The notes under the pieces: generated by a model | What the model was told of the DNA's origin: nothing | Databases searched by the model: none | The model's input: only the letters and a program-made list of their open reading frames with translations | In this document: positions 1 to 10,600 of the stretch, piece after piece | How positions within the stretch are numbered: position 1 is the stretch's first letter | Layout: each line of letters opens with the position of its first letter | Source: Hymenobacter jejuensis | GTDB taxonomy: Bacteria > Bacteroidota > Bacteroidia > Cytophagales > Hymenobacteraceae | DNA length: 64,000 bases | Assembly (NCBI RefSeq): GCF_006337165.1 | Contig: NZ_CP040896.1 | Coordinates: 2,666,001-2,730,000, forward strand | Reading direction: 5' to 3' | Position numbers and translations under genes: made by a program

Positions 1-179
1 TCGGTCTGGTCGGCCAGCATAGTACCGTCCAGCCGGACGGTACCCCCCACAATGCCCTCTTTTGAGCGGGCATCCGTAACCACTCCCTTGACGCTTCCGG
101 TTTGGGCAAAGCCCGTAGTCAGGGTCAGAAGAAGGAGGAAAAACGTGAAAAAACTAGGCTTGAAGTCGATGTTTCCCAT
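1..179 (-). CDS. Partial outer-membrane protein with N-terminal carboxypeptidase-regulatory-like domain (start only)
   Basis: The gene starts at the ATG complementary to 177-179 and runs off the left edge, so only 59 codons are visible. They show a hydrophobic signal peptide (residues about 8-26, ending GFAQ), then SVKGVVTDARSKEGIVGGTV. This is the usual opening of the carboxypeptidase-D regulatory-like beta-sandwich found at the N terminus of TonB-dependent (SusC-like) receptors and other Bacteroidetes surface proteins. The visible part supports export and the beta-sandwich. Whether a TonB barrel follows cannot be seen. It is divergent from yicC. Confidence 0.75.
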   Translation of the reverse strand, partial: MGNIDFKPSFFTFFLLLLTLTTGFAQTGSVKGVVTDARSKEGIVGGTVRLDGTMLADQT

Positions 180-360
180 ATCGGCAGCAAAAGTACCGGC
201 AGGGTATTAGCCCAATATTTCCCGTATATTATCTAATCGTTACTTGTGTATAACTAGCTTGTTGTCAAGTATTTATATAATATTTAGGCTTGCCTGCCTC
301 GCCACTTGCTACTTCGGGTACGGCAAGATGTGTAGCCTACCTGCCCTGGCTTATCGTAGC

Positions 361-368
361 TACCTTTG
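361..368 (+). promoter_or_regulatory. Bacteroidetes -7 box for yicC
   Basis: TACCTTTG matches the Bacteroidetes -7 consensus TAnnTTTG and lies 35 bases before the yicC ATG, which would give a short leader of about 30 bases. No clear TTG -33 element is present at the expected distance. Confidence 0.4.
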
Positions 369-403
369 TTTTACTCACATCCACACCTCACCGCACGTTC
401 ATC

Positions 404-1300
404 ATGCTTCAATCCATGACTGGTTACGGTATTGCCCATCGCGAAACCGACCGTTATTCCGCAACCGTAGAAATTAAGTCGCTCAACTCTAAAGGCCTTG
501 ACCTGACATTGCGGCTCCCGCGCTTTCTGCAAGATCGCGAGTTGGAACTCCGCAACATGGTCACCAAAAGCCTGATCCGCGGGAAAGTCAACCTCAACTT
601 CGACTTCGTGCGCCCGCGCGCGGCTGCGCGTGTAGGCGCAGTGCTTAATCAGGAGGTGTTGCTGGCCGCTTACGAAGAACTGCGTCAGGCCGCTGCCCAA
701 AGCGGCGCCTCGCTAGAGCAGCTTACCGCCATCGCGACGGCGCTGCCAGGCATCCTGCGCATGCCCGCCGATATAACTGCTGCTACAGAAGACGAAGAAG
801 AAGTGGCTTGGGAAGATTTGCTACCCTTGGTACACGAAGCATTAGAGCGCGTTAACCAATTCCGGACGGACGAAGGGCAAGCGCTTAGCGTGGAGCTGCT
901 GGGCTATACCGAACGCATCCGGATTTTGCTTTCGGATGTGGAGCGTCACGATCCGATGCGCATTGAGCAAGTACGGCAACGCCTACAGGCACACTTGGGC
1001 GAGCTCGTCACAAATGAACAATTCAGTGATGCCCGCTTCGAGCAAGAGCTATTGTACTACATAGAAAAGCTGGATATCGCCGAGGAAAAAGTGCGTTTAG
1101 TCAGCCATTTACGCTACTTCAACGAAACGGTGTACTTACCCGAACCTACGGGAAAGAAACTTGCATTTATTTCGCAGGAGATTGGTCGCGAGATCAACAC
1201 CATCGGTTCAAAAGCCAACGACTCCACTCTGCAGCATTTAGTAGTCGAAATGAAAGAAGAGCTCGAGAAGATCAAAGAGCAAGTCAATAATGTTCTCTGA
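404..1300 (+). CDS. yicC: YicC-family endoribonuclease
   Basis: The protein is 298 residues if started at the ATG at 404, which places the family signature MTGYG at residue 5. An in-frame start further upstream would add a non-conserved extension, so I reject it. The N-terminal MTGYG, the EIKSLNSKGLDLTLRLP strand region (YicC_N) and the C-terminal EIGREINTIGSKAND and VVEMKEELEKIKEQVNNV (DUF1732) are all typical, and the length fits. Escherichia coli YicC is an endoribonuclease acting on small RNAs; the role here is by homology only. It stands alone, reading away from the receptor-like gene at the left edge. Confidence 0.93.
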   Translation: MLQSMTGYGIAHRETDRYSATVEIKSLNSKGLDLTLRLPRFLQDRELELRNMVTKSLIRGKVNLNFDFVRPRAAARVGAVLNQEVLLAAYEELRQAAAQSGASLEQLTAIATALPGILRMPADITAATEDEEEVAWEDLLPLVHEALERVNQFRTDEGQALSVELLGYTERIRILLSDVERHDPMRIEQVRQRLQAHLGELVTNEQFSDARFEQELLYYIEKLDIAEEKVRLVSHLRYFNETVYLPEPTGKKLAFISQEIGREINTIGSKANDSTLQHLVVEMKEELEKIKEQVNNVL

Positions 1301-1631
1301 GTCCAAGCCAACATGCACGAACCCTGTTACCATTGGAATAGGAGTTTTATTATGAATTTTAGTATATCATAAAGTAAATGTATAATTGGTTTTTTAGCAG
1401 ATAGCGAAGAATCTGTTAAAACAAATATAAAATCTAAAAACCCTCTTTTCTTGCTATAAAACGCATTTTACGGTGATTTTTAGAGTTTTATTAACGGGAG
1501 TAAAAAATTATTTTTTACCGATCTATTGCGGTAAGAAATTTTCCTCGTAAATTGTGTTATCCAAACAGAGCGTCCTGATATCTTTCGGCACTCAACTCAC
1601 TTTGATTCAACCCTTTTTTCAGTTAGAAGCT
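1301..1631. other. AT-rich spacer without a gene
   Basis: This 331-base spacer between two plus-strand genes is very rich in A and T (for example around 1350-1520). I see no reading frame with codon character, no strong hairpin and no clear TAnnTTTG box. It presumably holds the promoter of the following secreted-protein gene. Confidence 0.5.
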
Positions 1632-2174
1632 ATGAAAAAAGCATTACTCCTACCATTTTTATGCTTGTCGATCCTGTTGATGGCAGCTCGACCATTCGCA
1701 GAAGTCGAAATGATCAAAAAGCGCGTGCTGAGCGAGCGAGTTGAGATTTTGATTCCCAAAGGTTTCGAAGTTATGAGCGAGCAGCAGATGGACTTCAACT
1801 ATGCCAAAGCTCAGAGCCGACCAAGTGTGATTTACACAAATAGCAAAGAGGCCAGCATCGCATTCACCTACACCGACAACACCGCCGATCAGGACATGAT
1901 CGACATGTACGCGGCCAACTTCTACAAGATGTATTCCAAGCAATACAAAGAGGCGAAGTGGTTCAACAACGGTGTCAAGGAAGTAAATGGTCGCAAAGTT
2001 GGCTACATGGAACTGATGAAGCCTGAGCTTGGCCATGAGGTTTACAACCTGGTTTTCTTCACCGACGTGGAAGGCAAACTGCTGATGTGCAACTTTACTT
2101 GTGCTGACCGTCAGAAGCCCGAGTGGGAGAACGTTGCTAAGCAGATCATGAGTTCTTTCAGAACCAACGGCTAA
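1632..2174 (+). CDS. Exported protein of unknown function (about 180 residues)
   Basis: Starting at the ATG at 1632 gives MKKALLLPFLCLSILLM, a standard signal peptide; the frame is open upstream from a GTG at 1554, but that would bury the signal. The mature part (about 155 residues) is a soluble alpha/beta protein. It contains VEILIPKGFEVM and, near the end, VFFTDVEGKLLMCNFTCADR followed by a helix (WENVAKQIMSSFR). This layout recalls small periplasmic proteins of the DcrB/PsbP-like type, but I do not recognise the family with confidence. It is monocistronic and followed by a long perfect terminator hairpin. Confidence 0.8.
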   Translation: MKKALLLPFLCLSILLMAARPFAEVEMIKKRVLSERVEILIPKGFEVMSEQQMDFNYAKAQSRPSVIYTNSKEASIAFTYTDNTADQDMIDMYAANFYKMYSKQYKEAKWFNNGVKEVNGRKVGYMELMKPELGHEVYNLVFFTDVEGKLLMCNFTCADRQKPEWENVAKQIMSSFRTNG

Positions 2175-2196
2175 CACTAGGTTCTAATCCGAGACC

Positions 2197-2262
2197 TTAT
2201 AAAACAATGATCCCGGAATAATCAGATACTCCTCTGATTATTCCGGGATCATTGTTTTATAA
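2197..2262. terminator. Perfect 30-bp inverted repeat, bidirectional terminator
   Basis: Arms 2197-2226 and 2233-2262 are exact reverse complements (30 of 30) around a 6-base loop. The outer bases are AT-rich and the core is GATCCCGGAA. It lies between convergent genes (stops at 2174 and 2384), so it can end transcription in both directions. Confidence 0.85.
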
Positions 2263-2383
2263 CAATGTTTACCCCGTGCCTCTAAAGCAAGAGCCAATCC
2301 GGTACGATAGAGCTAAAGCATAAGCCAGAGTTAAGCGCCACAGCGGCGGAATATAGTTTTGTTTATATAGCTTAAACGCTGGC

Positions 2384-3700
2384 TCAGTCTCTAAGAAGGT
2401 TGTCAACGAATTCTACTAATAGCTTGAACACTCCAGAAAATGCTGTTAGTGGCAATGTGTCAGCTCGGTCATCTACATCGTGATAGGCAGCTATGCCACC
2501 ACGAGTATAGATAAAGAAGGCCGGTACGCCGCGTTCCGAGAAGTAAAAATGATCGGAATTGGCTGCCCGTCCCCGTGCAGTTATTGAATTTACAAAGTGC
2601 TGACTATCATTTAGTTGCTGCAATAGGTGATAAGGTGCTGCCAGCTGTCGGCCATTTACGACGGTAATGCCGTCGCTGCCGGTACCTAGCAAGTCCAGAT
2701 TAATCAGAAAGCGGATGCGGTCGAGCGGAAATACTGGATGGTCCACGAAATAGTGAGAACCAATCAGCCCTGCTTCCTCGGCACCGAAAGCCATGAATAC
2801 GATTGACATGGTCGGGCGCTCCTGACGCTGCGCGTAATACGCAGCTAGCTCCAAAAGCATAGCGGTGCCGCTGGCGTTATCGTTCGCACCCGGAAAGTAT
2901 GTTCGCCTGCCCATATGACCCAAGTGGTCGTAGTGAGCTGTTATGACAATGAATGAGTCGGGAGAAACGCTGCCTGGCAAATAGCCTATAACGTTTTGCG
3001 TCGGGTAATTTGGGCGCAAAATAGCTTGCACGACTGTGCTGGCATATTGCGTTGCGGCGGGCCAGCTGCTGGCGAGCACGTGCAGGCGCGGCTGGTGGGC
3101 TTGCTGCTCCGAAAGCGAAGCCGTTAATTTTGACACTAGCGTAATGCGCGCGGCAGCCTCGTCTAAGTGTTGAGCAAAAGAATCGGGGAGGGTGCGAATG
3201 CGTTCGGCATCGCGCTGGCGCAAAACGACAATACGGTGCCGCAACTCCTGTCGCAGGAACCGAGTGCCGGCGGTTTCGGCGGTAAAGATGAGCGTATCGA
3301 GATACAGCACAGCACCTTTTGCTTTCCCGCCGCCGGAATTGGGCTCAGCAATGAAATCCTTGCCGGGGCGAAGCATTTTGCTGCCTGCCCTCAACGCCAT
3401 TCTGCCTGGAAAGGTATTGACAGTCAGTGAGAAAGGTTGCTGGTAGTTGGGTGTAAAAGGCTGCAACCCCAGCATTTCGAAGCGTTGCCTAATATACGCG
3501 GCCGCTTTGTGTTCACCCTGCTGCACATAGCCCCGCCCGTGCATAGCCGGGGCTGTAAGATCGCTGATCGTTTGGCGCACCCGAGGCATATTCTGCGCAA
3601 CGCCAGGGTCAATGGTCAGCAGGGCAAAGTTGACCAGTAGCAACACCGGGCGCCAAGGCAAGCCACAACGATACGTGCGTTGCGAAGCTTGCGCGTACAT
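2384..3700 (-). CDS. Secreted M28-family zinc aminopeptidase
   Basis: The protein is 438 residues with the start complementary to 3698-3700. That ATG overlaps the TAA stop of the upstream VanZ-like gene (TAATG), which suggests translational coupling. Residues 17-36 form a signal peptide. The M28 metal site is complete: H256 in TAHYDHLG, D274 in PGANDNASG, the E308-E309 pair in FGAEEAG, D336 in INLDLLG and H407 in AAYHDVDD. A protease-associated-like insert occupies roughly residues 110-235. The expected role is removal of N-terminal amino acids from peptides outside the cytoplasm; the substrate is unknown. Confidence 0.92.
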   Translation of the reverse strand: MYAQASQRTYRCGLPWRPVLLLVNFALLTIDPGVAQNMPRVRQTISDLTAPAMHGRGYVQQGEHKAAAYIRQRFEMLGLQPFTPNYQQPFSLTVNTFPGRMALRAGSKMLRPGKDFIAEPNSGGGKAKGAVLYLDTLIFTAETAGTRFLRQELRHRIVVLRQRDAERIRTLPDSFAQHLDEAAARITLVSKLTASLSEQQAHQPRLHVLASSWPAATQYASTVVQAILRPNYPTQNVIGYLPGSVSPDSFIVITAHYDHLGHMGRRTYFPGANDNASGTAMLLELAAYYAQRQERPTMSIVFMAFGAEEAGLIGSHYFVDHPVFPLDRIRFLINLDLLGTGSDGITVVNGRQLAAPYHLLQQLNDSQHFVNSITARGRAANSDHFYFSERGVPAFFIYTRGGIAAYHDVDDRADTLPLTAFSGVFKLLVEFVDNLLRD

Positions 3701-4101
3701 TATTTCCGAAAGCGCTGGAGAGCCCAGACTGTGAGCAGTCCGGTGGCAGAACCCAACGAATCGCTGATCAGGTCGGACCACTCGCCGTGACGGCCTAGCG
3801 CCATGGTCATTTGCAACACTTCAATGATGGCTCCAAAGACCACGCTACCCAGAAATACGCTCGGCCACGCATATTCGCGCAGGTTGGCAAACCGGTACTG
3901 ATAACGTACGGCCAAATACGTCAGGATGGCCAGCACCAAAAACACAAAGGCGTGGGCGGCAGTGTCGAAGGAAAGCAGTTGCCACTCCGGTACTTCCGGC
4001 ATCTGCTTGGCAGGCGTGAGAGTAAGCACTAACACCAGCACCGCCCACATACCGGCCAGTAAGGGATAGAGCCGGGCAAGGGGCGGTGCTGTAAATGTCA
4101 C
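3700..4101 (-). CDS. VanZ-like integral membrane protein
   Basis: The protein is 133 residues with about four membrane segments (near residues 8-28, 45-65, 75-97 and 108-128). The family features are FDTAAHAFVFLVLAILTYL and VFGAIIEVLQMTMALGRHGEWSD, the conserved acidic/Arg stretch of VanZ-like proteins. VanZ gives low-level teicoplanin resistance in enterococci, but most relatives have no known function. It starts 12 bases after the gcvH stop and its stop overlaps the start of the M28 peptidase, so the three genes are probably co-transcribed. Confidence 0.88.
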   Translation of the reverse strand: MTFTAPPLARLYPLLAGMWAVLVLVLTLTPAKQMPEVPEWQLLSFDTAAHAFVFLVLAILTYLAVRYQYRFANLREYAWPSVFLGSVVFGAIIEVLQMTMALGRHGEWSDLISDSLGSATGLLTVWALQRFRK

Positions 4102-4113
4102 GGTGTGAAGAGA

Positions 4114-4494
4114 TTAGGCGCCTACTAGTTCGCCGTATGCTTCGGCTGATAACAGGCCTTCGAGTTCGGCTGGGTTGGCTACCGAGATCTTCACCATCCA
4201 GCCTTCGCCGTACGGATCAGAGTTTACAGTTTCAGGGCTGCCGTCCAGAGCGCTGTTGACTTCCAGCACAGTGCCGGAGATGGGGCTGAACAGATCCGAA
4301 ACCGTCTTGACGGCTTCTACCGTGCCAAACACCTCATTCTGAGCGATCTCCTTGTCCAAGGTGTCAATGTCGACATATACGATGTCGCCGAGTTCCTTTT
4401 GGGCATGGTCGGTGATGCCGATGAAAGCTACATCGCCTTCAATGCGGATCCACTCGTGCTCTTTTGTGTACTTCAGGTTGGCAGGCAGGTTCAT
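4114..4494 (-). CDS. gcvH: Glycine cleavage system H protein
   Basis: A 126-residue protein of the usual length for GcvH. It carries the aminomethyl group between the P, T and L proteins on a lipoyl arm. The lipoylation site is K63 in [16 protein letters not shown], followed by the [10 protein letters not shown] turn, and the C-terminal region GWMVKI is also typical. The other cleavage-system genes are not in the window. gcvH lies next to sprA in many Bacteroidetes, a conserved neighbourhood rather than evidence of shared function. It has its own promoter-like site upstream. Confidence 0.96.
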   Translation of the reverse strand: MNLPANLKYTKEHEWIRIEGDVAFIGITDHAQKELGDIVYVDIDTLDKEIAQNEVFGTVEAVKTVSDLFSPISGTVLEVNSALDGSPETVNSDPYGEGWMVKISVANPAELEGLLSAEAYGELVGA

Positions 4495-4544
4495 AAGGGC
4501 AGGTTTAATAATCTGAAATGGGTAGCGTAGCGGGGCTACGAAAT

Positions 4545-4576
4545 CAAAAGTAAGATTTAAAAGGCGGACGGGTCAA
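4545..4576 (-). promoter_or_regulatory. Promoter of gcvH-vanZ-M28 unit
   Basis: On the minus strand a TTG (complement of 4574-4576) is followed after 21 bases by TACTTTTG (complement of 4545-4552), a full match to the Bacteroidetes TTG/TAnnTTTG promoter. It lies about 50 bases upstream of the gcvH ATG. Confidence 0.6.
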
Positions 4577-4637
4577 CCATCGCCCGGTTAAATTCCTAAC
4601 TGCCTGCTGCTTACTATGTTAATTGTTACTTGGTTTT

Positions 4638-4673
4638 TTATTTACAACTTATTGATAATCAGTTAATTGTAAA
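4638..4673 (-). repeat. AT-rich post-stop motif behind sprA
   Basis: Right after the sprA stop (complement of 4678-4680) the minus strand reads CTGATTATCAATAAGTTGT flanked by TTTACAA and TTGTAAA, which can pair. Very similar sequences follow the stop codons of other genes in the window (near 47558, 50516, 52889 and 57556). Confidence 0.5.
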
Positions 4674-4677
4674 TATA

Positions 4678-7600
4678 CTACTGCGAAAGGCTATAGCGCA
4701 ATTGGATGCCGCCTTCGGTCGCAGCGTTCTTAAACGAGTTGCTTACGCGTGGCTCCGTGACGGTGCGGGTAAAGAAGAATTGCAGATTAAGGCGCTGGTT
4801 CAGGATGTAGTCGATGGTAGGACGAATCTGGACTTGGCGCGAGCCGTTGGTGGTTTGGCTGGCTGCCCGGCCGGGACTGGCCTGCGCCGTGCCACCCGGA
4901 TCAACGACGTCCTGAATGGTGCGCTGGATGATGGTGTTGTCGCGGATGGAAAGATCGAGGCGGGCGTTGAGTTCGTTGCGCAGAATGCGCTGTTCCCCGC
5001 CAATCTTGAACGGCAGCTGCAACCGGTTGGTCGCGTAGCCAAAACCAATCACCAGCTCCTGCGTGTGCAATTCCGTCACTTGGGCGTTGGTGGTGTTGAG
5101 GGCCACATTGCGTTCGGTGCGATATTCCACGCGTCCGGTCGTCTTTTCGAGCGTAGTGAAGTTGATGCCAATCAACGGTGCCAAACGCTCTACAATACTC
5201 ACTTGCCCGATGATGTAATACGGGATAAACTGATTGGACGTATTCACCAGCTCCGACAGGCCTTGTGGCTCCCGGTTATACACCGTAGCTGTGTTGTAAC
5301 TGGCTATGTTGTAAGTGGATGAGTACGCGTGAGTAAGGGCGATGCTCCGGAAATAACGCTTAACAAAAGGCAACTCTGCCAACCCGTTATAGGTGATGTT
5401 CCAGTTGGGAACGGGCAGAAGCGCAAACGGCTTAAACTTCTCCGATTTGTAGCCGCTCGACGACCTGCCGCGATACGCATCGAGGAAGGCGGGAAGCAGC
5501 ACATCCTGCGAATTGTATCCGTACGTGCCAGGATTTGGGTTATCCGCGGCAAGGCGGTCGCGGATAAGGGCCCGGTTCTGCACGAAGCGGTCGAAGGATT
5601 TGGAGATGTTGCCGTTGGCGCTACGGTCGCCGAAAAGCGTTTGAATGGAAACGAACGAAGTGCTAAACGATCCCGAGCCCAAAGGCTGTCGTGGTGCCAG
5701 TCGGCCGTCGGGATAAGGTTCCAGCGTTTCCAGATTTACTTCGCGGCGGTAAAACACTTCACGGTTGCGCACCAACTGACGGCGTCCGTCAAGCTGAATG
5801 TTGAAGTCGCGGAAGGGCTGCAAAGCTGTGCGTAGCGCCAGGTTTTCGGTCAGCAACGAGCTAATGGGCGTATTCAGCAGGTCGCTGCGCTGGGTATACC
5901 AGCCCCGGCCAGCCGCGCGATCGTAGAGGGCATCCAGGTCATACTGCCGGCCCAGGATGAATGGCACACCCGGTGCGCTGAAATTATCACTCAAGCCAAA
6001 GAATTGAGTGCCAGGCAAATAACCCGGAAGCAGCGTGCCGTTGCTGCGGGTGTAAGTAAAGTCCAAGGAGCGCGCTGTCATTAGAGAGCGCAGGATGGCT
6101 TTCAGCACGCGCAGCTGCGGGCCTTTGGTGGTATCGGTAGGGGCGACAGGCTGCCCGTTGACGAGATCAGGTGGACCCTTCTGGCCGTCCTTAGGCTTGG
6201 GAGCGGGCGGCGGAGCGTTGTTGATGATGTTGAGGAAGCGCACTTTGTTGTAAAGCTTCACCAAATCAATCTTTCCGTTGGCGCTCAACTCACCGTTATT
6301 CTGAATGGTGTTGCCCAACTTCACGTCCACGGTAGTGGAGTCGTTGAGGTCAGCGCGCAACGCTGTGGAAGCCGCCTGCCAGCTGTAATTGGCTTGGTAG
6401 CGCGTATCGGCTGATAGCCAATCCGTGAGCGGAAACTTGTCCAAGGGCAGACGATACGTGATGCCAATGGTCTGGTTGAAATTGGTGGTACGGCCGCCGC
6501 GGCCGAGGTTGTGGCGCAGCTGCTGGCGGTTGTTGCGCGCAATGGCATCGCTGCCAATGGTGCGGCCGGGGCCTTCGTCCACCACTCCGCGGTTGGTAGC
6601 CGTGTAGTCCAAACGCAGGTTCTTGGTCAGATCCCACTGCATGTCGTAGATGCGGTTGATAAAGAAGCTCTTCTGAAATACACCCGCAATGCCGTCGGTC
6701 ACAGGCACCTGACCAGGTTCGAGCGTGCGCTGCAAGAACAACTCGTTATAGCGCCGGTCAAGGTCGGCTCGGAACGAGAACCGGCTGGGCAGCGGCGTGA
6801 AGTTGATCTCTTGCAGGAACTTGAGATAAGGCGAATCCAGCGCCTTCAAGTTGGCCAGCGGGGTATAGTTTTTCGGCGTCGTCTGGTAGATGTAGGCCAG
6901 TGCACCCGTATAGGTTCGGGTGTAATCGCGGTCCGTGCGGATGTCGGTGTGGAGGCGTTCGGTGAGCGCATAGCTGAGCGCAAAGTTCTCAATATCATAA
7001 GGCCGCACTTTCTTTTCGGGGTTGGTGCGCTCCTTCCGAACATTCAACACGCTGATGCTGCGCTGGCTGGTCTGGTCGATGACTTCCTTGCGGTAGTTTG
7101 ATTTCTCAGTCTCTGAATCAAACTTTTGCAGCGACTGGGTAAGCTTCGTATCCGGGTCGAGCGGGTCGTATTTGGGCGCGCGGCTCTCGATGCCCGCTTG
7201 CACCAATACCGGTACGCGCAGGCCCAATTTTTCGGGGAAAAACTTCTCGGCCGCCACCGTCGCATTGAGATCGCCGCGGGCCACGTTGTCGAGTGAGCGC
7301 TGCTGCAAGCGGTCTTGTAGGCCGCCGAAGCCCGTGGAAATGTAGCTGCCCGTCGCCGTTACGTTAGCTAGGTCAGCGAGCTTGGCATTGAAGCGAGCCG
7401 TGGCGGCCCAACCCGTCTCGCGGTCAAAATCAAACACCCGGAATTCATCCGACCACAAGCAAAGCGACTTCTCCACGCCGTCGTCGGATGGGTTGAAAAC
7501 GCCAATCATCACGCCCTGAACGGCGCTAAAATCGGGGTTGCCAAGGATGGTAATCGTGGCCTTCACGCCGTTTTGCGCCGTGATGGTTTTGATATACGGC

Positions 7601-10600
7601 ACGTTGAGCGGCCAGTGTGCTTGGTTGCGTTCAGCCTTCGCGTCGATAAAATCCTGAAACTTTACGTCTACTTGGTTTTGCGTGGGCCACACTTCCTCTA
7701 CGGCCCGCACGCCACCGCCGGGCGCCGTAATCTGGAGGGGCAGCGAGTATTCGTAGTAGTTCTGGGTATAGTCAGTACCGATGCGGATAAAGCCGTTTAC
7801 CTGCCCATCGCGCACGCTCCGGTCTTCGCTTTCGGCGTGCAAGAACATCCGTAGTTGCTTGTAGCGCAACATATTGATAGTCAAGTTCTTATAGGCGGCC
7901 TTGCCGTAGCCATCGCGCAGCCCCTGCACGCACATGCGCAGCGATTGCTCGTTTTGCTGGCGGTTGATGGTGCTGGAGCCGTATTCGCGGTCTCGCTCGA
8001 TGTTGGGTGGCAGCACATACGGGATGGCTGACGAGCCAGACGCTGTAGCTCCGTTTTCTTCGATGCTGACCGTCGAAATGTCGAAGGCTTCGGCATCGGT
8101 ATCGGTGTTGACGTTGGGCTTGTTCGGCTCCGCGATGGTGCTCAGGAAACGGCGCCACTGGTTGGCCACAAACTGTGGCTGCACAATGCGCAGCACCACC
8201 GGCTCCTGCCACTGCGTGAGGTACATGCGCACAAACCGTATCGACTTGAAGCCAAACGGTTGGCCGTCGGGAGTGCCGCGCACCGCCGAGTATTGCCGAA
8301 TCGGAATGCGGAACTGGTACCACGAAACTTGGTCGCCATTTACCGATTTCGTGACCTTATCCACAATGTAGTTTTGCCCAACGGCCAATTGGCCAGGGCG
8401 GAGCTGCACGCGGTATTCGTAATAGCGCTCGGTGTCGGTGATTACGTTGTCGCGGTTGAGGTCTTCTTTGTCGGGGAAAGCGGACGAGCTCTGCTGGCTG
8501 TTCTCTTGTGAGTTGCCTTCCATGCCGTTGTACTGCTTATAACGGCCCAAAATCTTGACGTTGCGCTGCGTGTAGCCCGCGTCGAGGTGGTGCACGAAGT
8601 CATCGGCAGAAGGGTCCGCGCCGTAAATCGCGCCGAAAAACTGGGTTTCCGCATTATCATCAATGCCGTCGAGGCCAATGTCTTGCAGTGCCCGGCCGCC
8701 GGGCGCAGTGCTGAAAGCGTCGGTCAAAAACTGTTGTTTGGTAGCACGGCCCCACACGGTTGGCCGCACATCGTCGGGGTCGCGGATGCTGGCACCGTCG
8801 GGCAGGCCGTTTTCAAACTCGTGCACGTTGGCATCCTTCAGCACGTCTTCCGACACGTTGCCGAGGTTGAAGTACAAGTCGCCACCTGTGGTGTTGGGCT
8901 TAACCGGCTGCGTCGCGTCCGGATCTTCAATAGCACCCCGCGGCGAGTTGATGAACGGGTCCATCATCCAGAACTCGATGTACTCGACGTTGGCATTGTC
9001 GAAGTCCGTATCGAAGCTGATTTCACGGCTGATGCCACCGTAGTGCCGGGCATTCTCGGCGGGCGTGTTCAGCTGGAAATGCTTGCCGTCGTTTTGCAGC
9101 TGCGGGTTATAGTTGTACTGGCCGCGTTCGTTGGGAAAGTATGCCAGATCAAGCGGAAACTCAAAGCTGTTGCCAGTCGCACCCAGATCGCGATTTGGGA
9201 AAATCTCGTCTCGCTTAATGCCCCGCGTGTAGTGATTCAGCAGGTCGTTGGCGTTGATGTTGGACGGCTTGCTTGGGCCGTTGGTGTAGTAGGTCTGATC
9301 GACAGTGTACCACGCCAGTTTCGCCCGGTTGTAGCCATAGGGGCGGCCGTCGGTGGTGCTGCCGGCAATGGGCAACGGCGTGGAGGCCAAGCGCCAAGTG
9401 GTAGCCGAATTGGTGCCGCCTAGCGAGTACGGCGTGCGGGAGTTTTCAAAGTCGTCGATGTACGACACGCCATTTTCTCCGCGGCTGCCCAGCTTCGACC
9501 GGCCTGGCACCAGCTGCGCAAACTCTCCGCTGAATGCCACCGACGACGGCTCTTTGGTAGAAATAAGTGGCAAGGCATCCAGATACTTAGTGATAGCCCG
9601 CGACTCGCGACGCATGTTCACGTCGAAGCCATAAATCGTGTTATTGCCTGGCTCGTCGCCAATGTTGACACGGTTTATGCCAGGTGCTTGATTCTCAAGC
9701 AGATGTAAATAAGTGGCCCCGATGTTGATGTCTTCGTTAAGACGATAATCTAAGCGGGTGCCCACCAGGCGGCGAGGTTGCACCTGCACCACGGCGTTTT
9801 TCTCGAACGTGACGCGTAGTTCGTTGGCTGAATTTAAGTAGCTGGGGTTGAGTACTTTAACTTTTGCCTGGTCGTAGAAGACCTGGTAGTCGCGGCCTTC
9901 TTCCAGCAACGTACTCCCTGACATAACCCGCACCGAGCCCTGCGCAATGCCAAAGCCGGGCAGCGTAATCTCGTCGGTGGCCGTGGCCTGGTAGCGCCCC
10001 CGCAGGAAAAACTTGTCCTTTTCTTGTCGCTGCTGGGCGTCGCTTTGAGTTTGGTTGTAGAGCTCTTGGTAAACGTACTTATCGATGAGGCTTTGCTCGG
10101 TGCCGGCTACAAACTGCTGTTGAAGGTAATTGCCAAAGGGCTGCACCACCGGAAAAATGATCCTGCCCAGCTCCGGATCGATCGTGATGCCCGAGAAAAA
10201 GTCAAAGTTGCCGTCGGGGTTCCGGTCGTTGTTGGGGTTTACGTTATCCAGGTTCAAGACCTGAACGAGCGGAATATTCTTAACCTTTTGGCCTTCCTTC
10301 AGCGAAATCAAGTCTACGCCCGTTGCGTCGTCTTTGTAGAGCAGCTGGAGCTGGAAGTTGTTGCGGTTGATCTGGTTGGCGTTGAGGGAGTAGATGTTTT
10401 TCATCATCAAATCCCATGTCGGCAAGTTGCGGGTCAGCAGGTTTTCGTTCTGCTTGTTCACGCTTGGGTCATTTAAATCAACCAACCCCACGCCGGGGTT
10501 GGTGGCCTTCAGCATCTTCAGGAAGATCACCTGATCTTGCTGCACGTTGGCGTAATCGTCTACCGTTTCGCCCACCTTGTACACCTGCCCGTTGTACAGA

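Noticed and set aside
4630..5322. Long open frames on the plus strand opposite sprA (also near 8587-9423 and 6511-7101)
   Set aside because: They are antisense shadows of the sprA coding frame, with composition dictated by its codons and no domain signatures.
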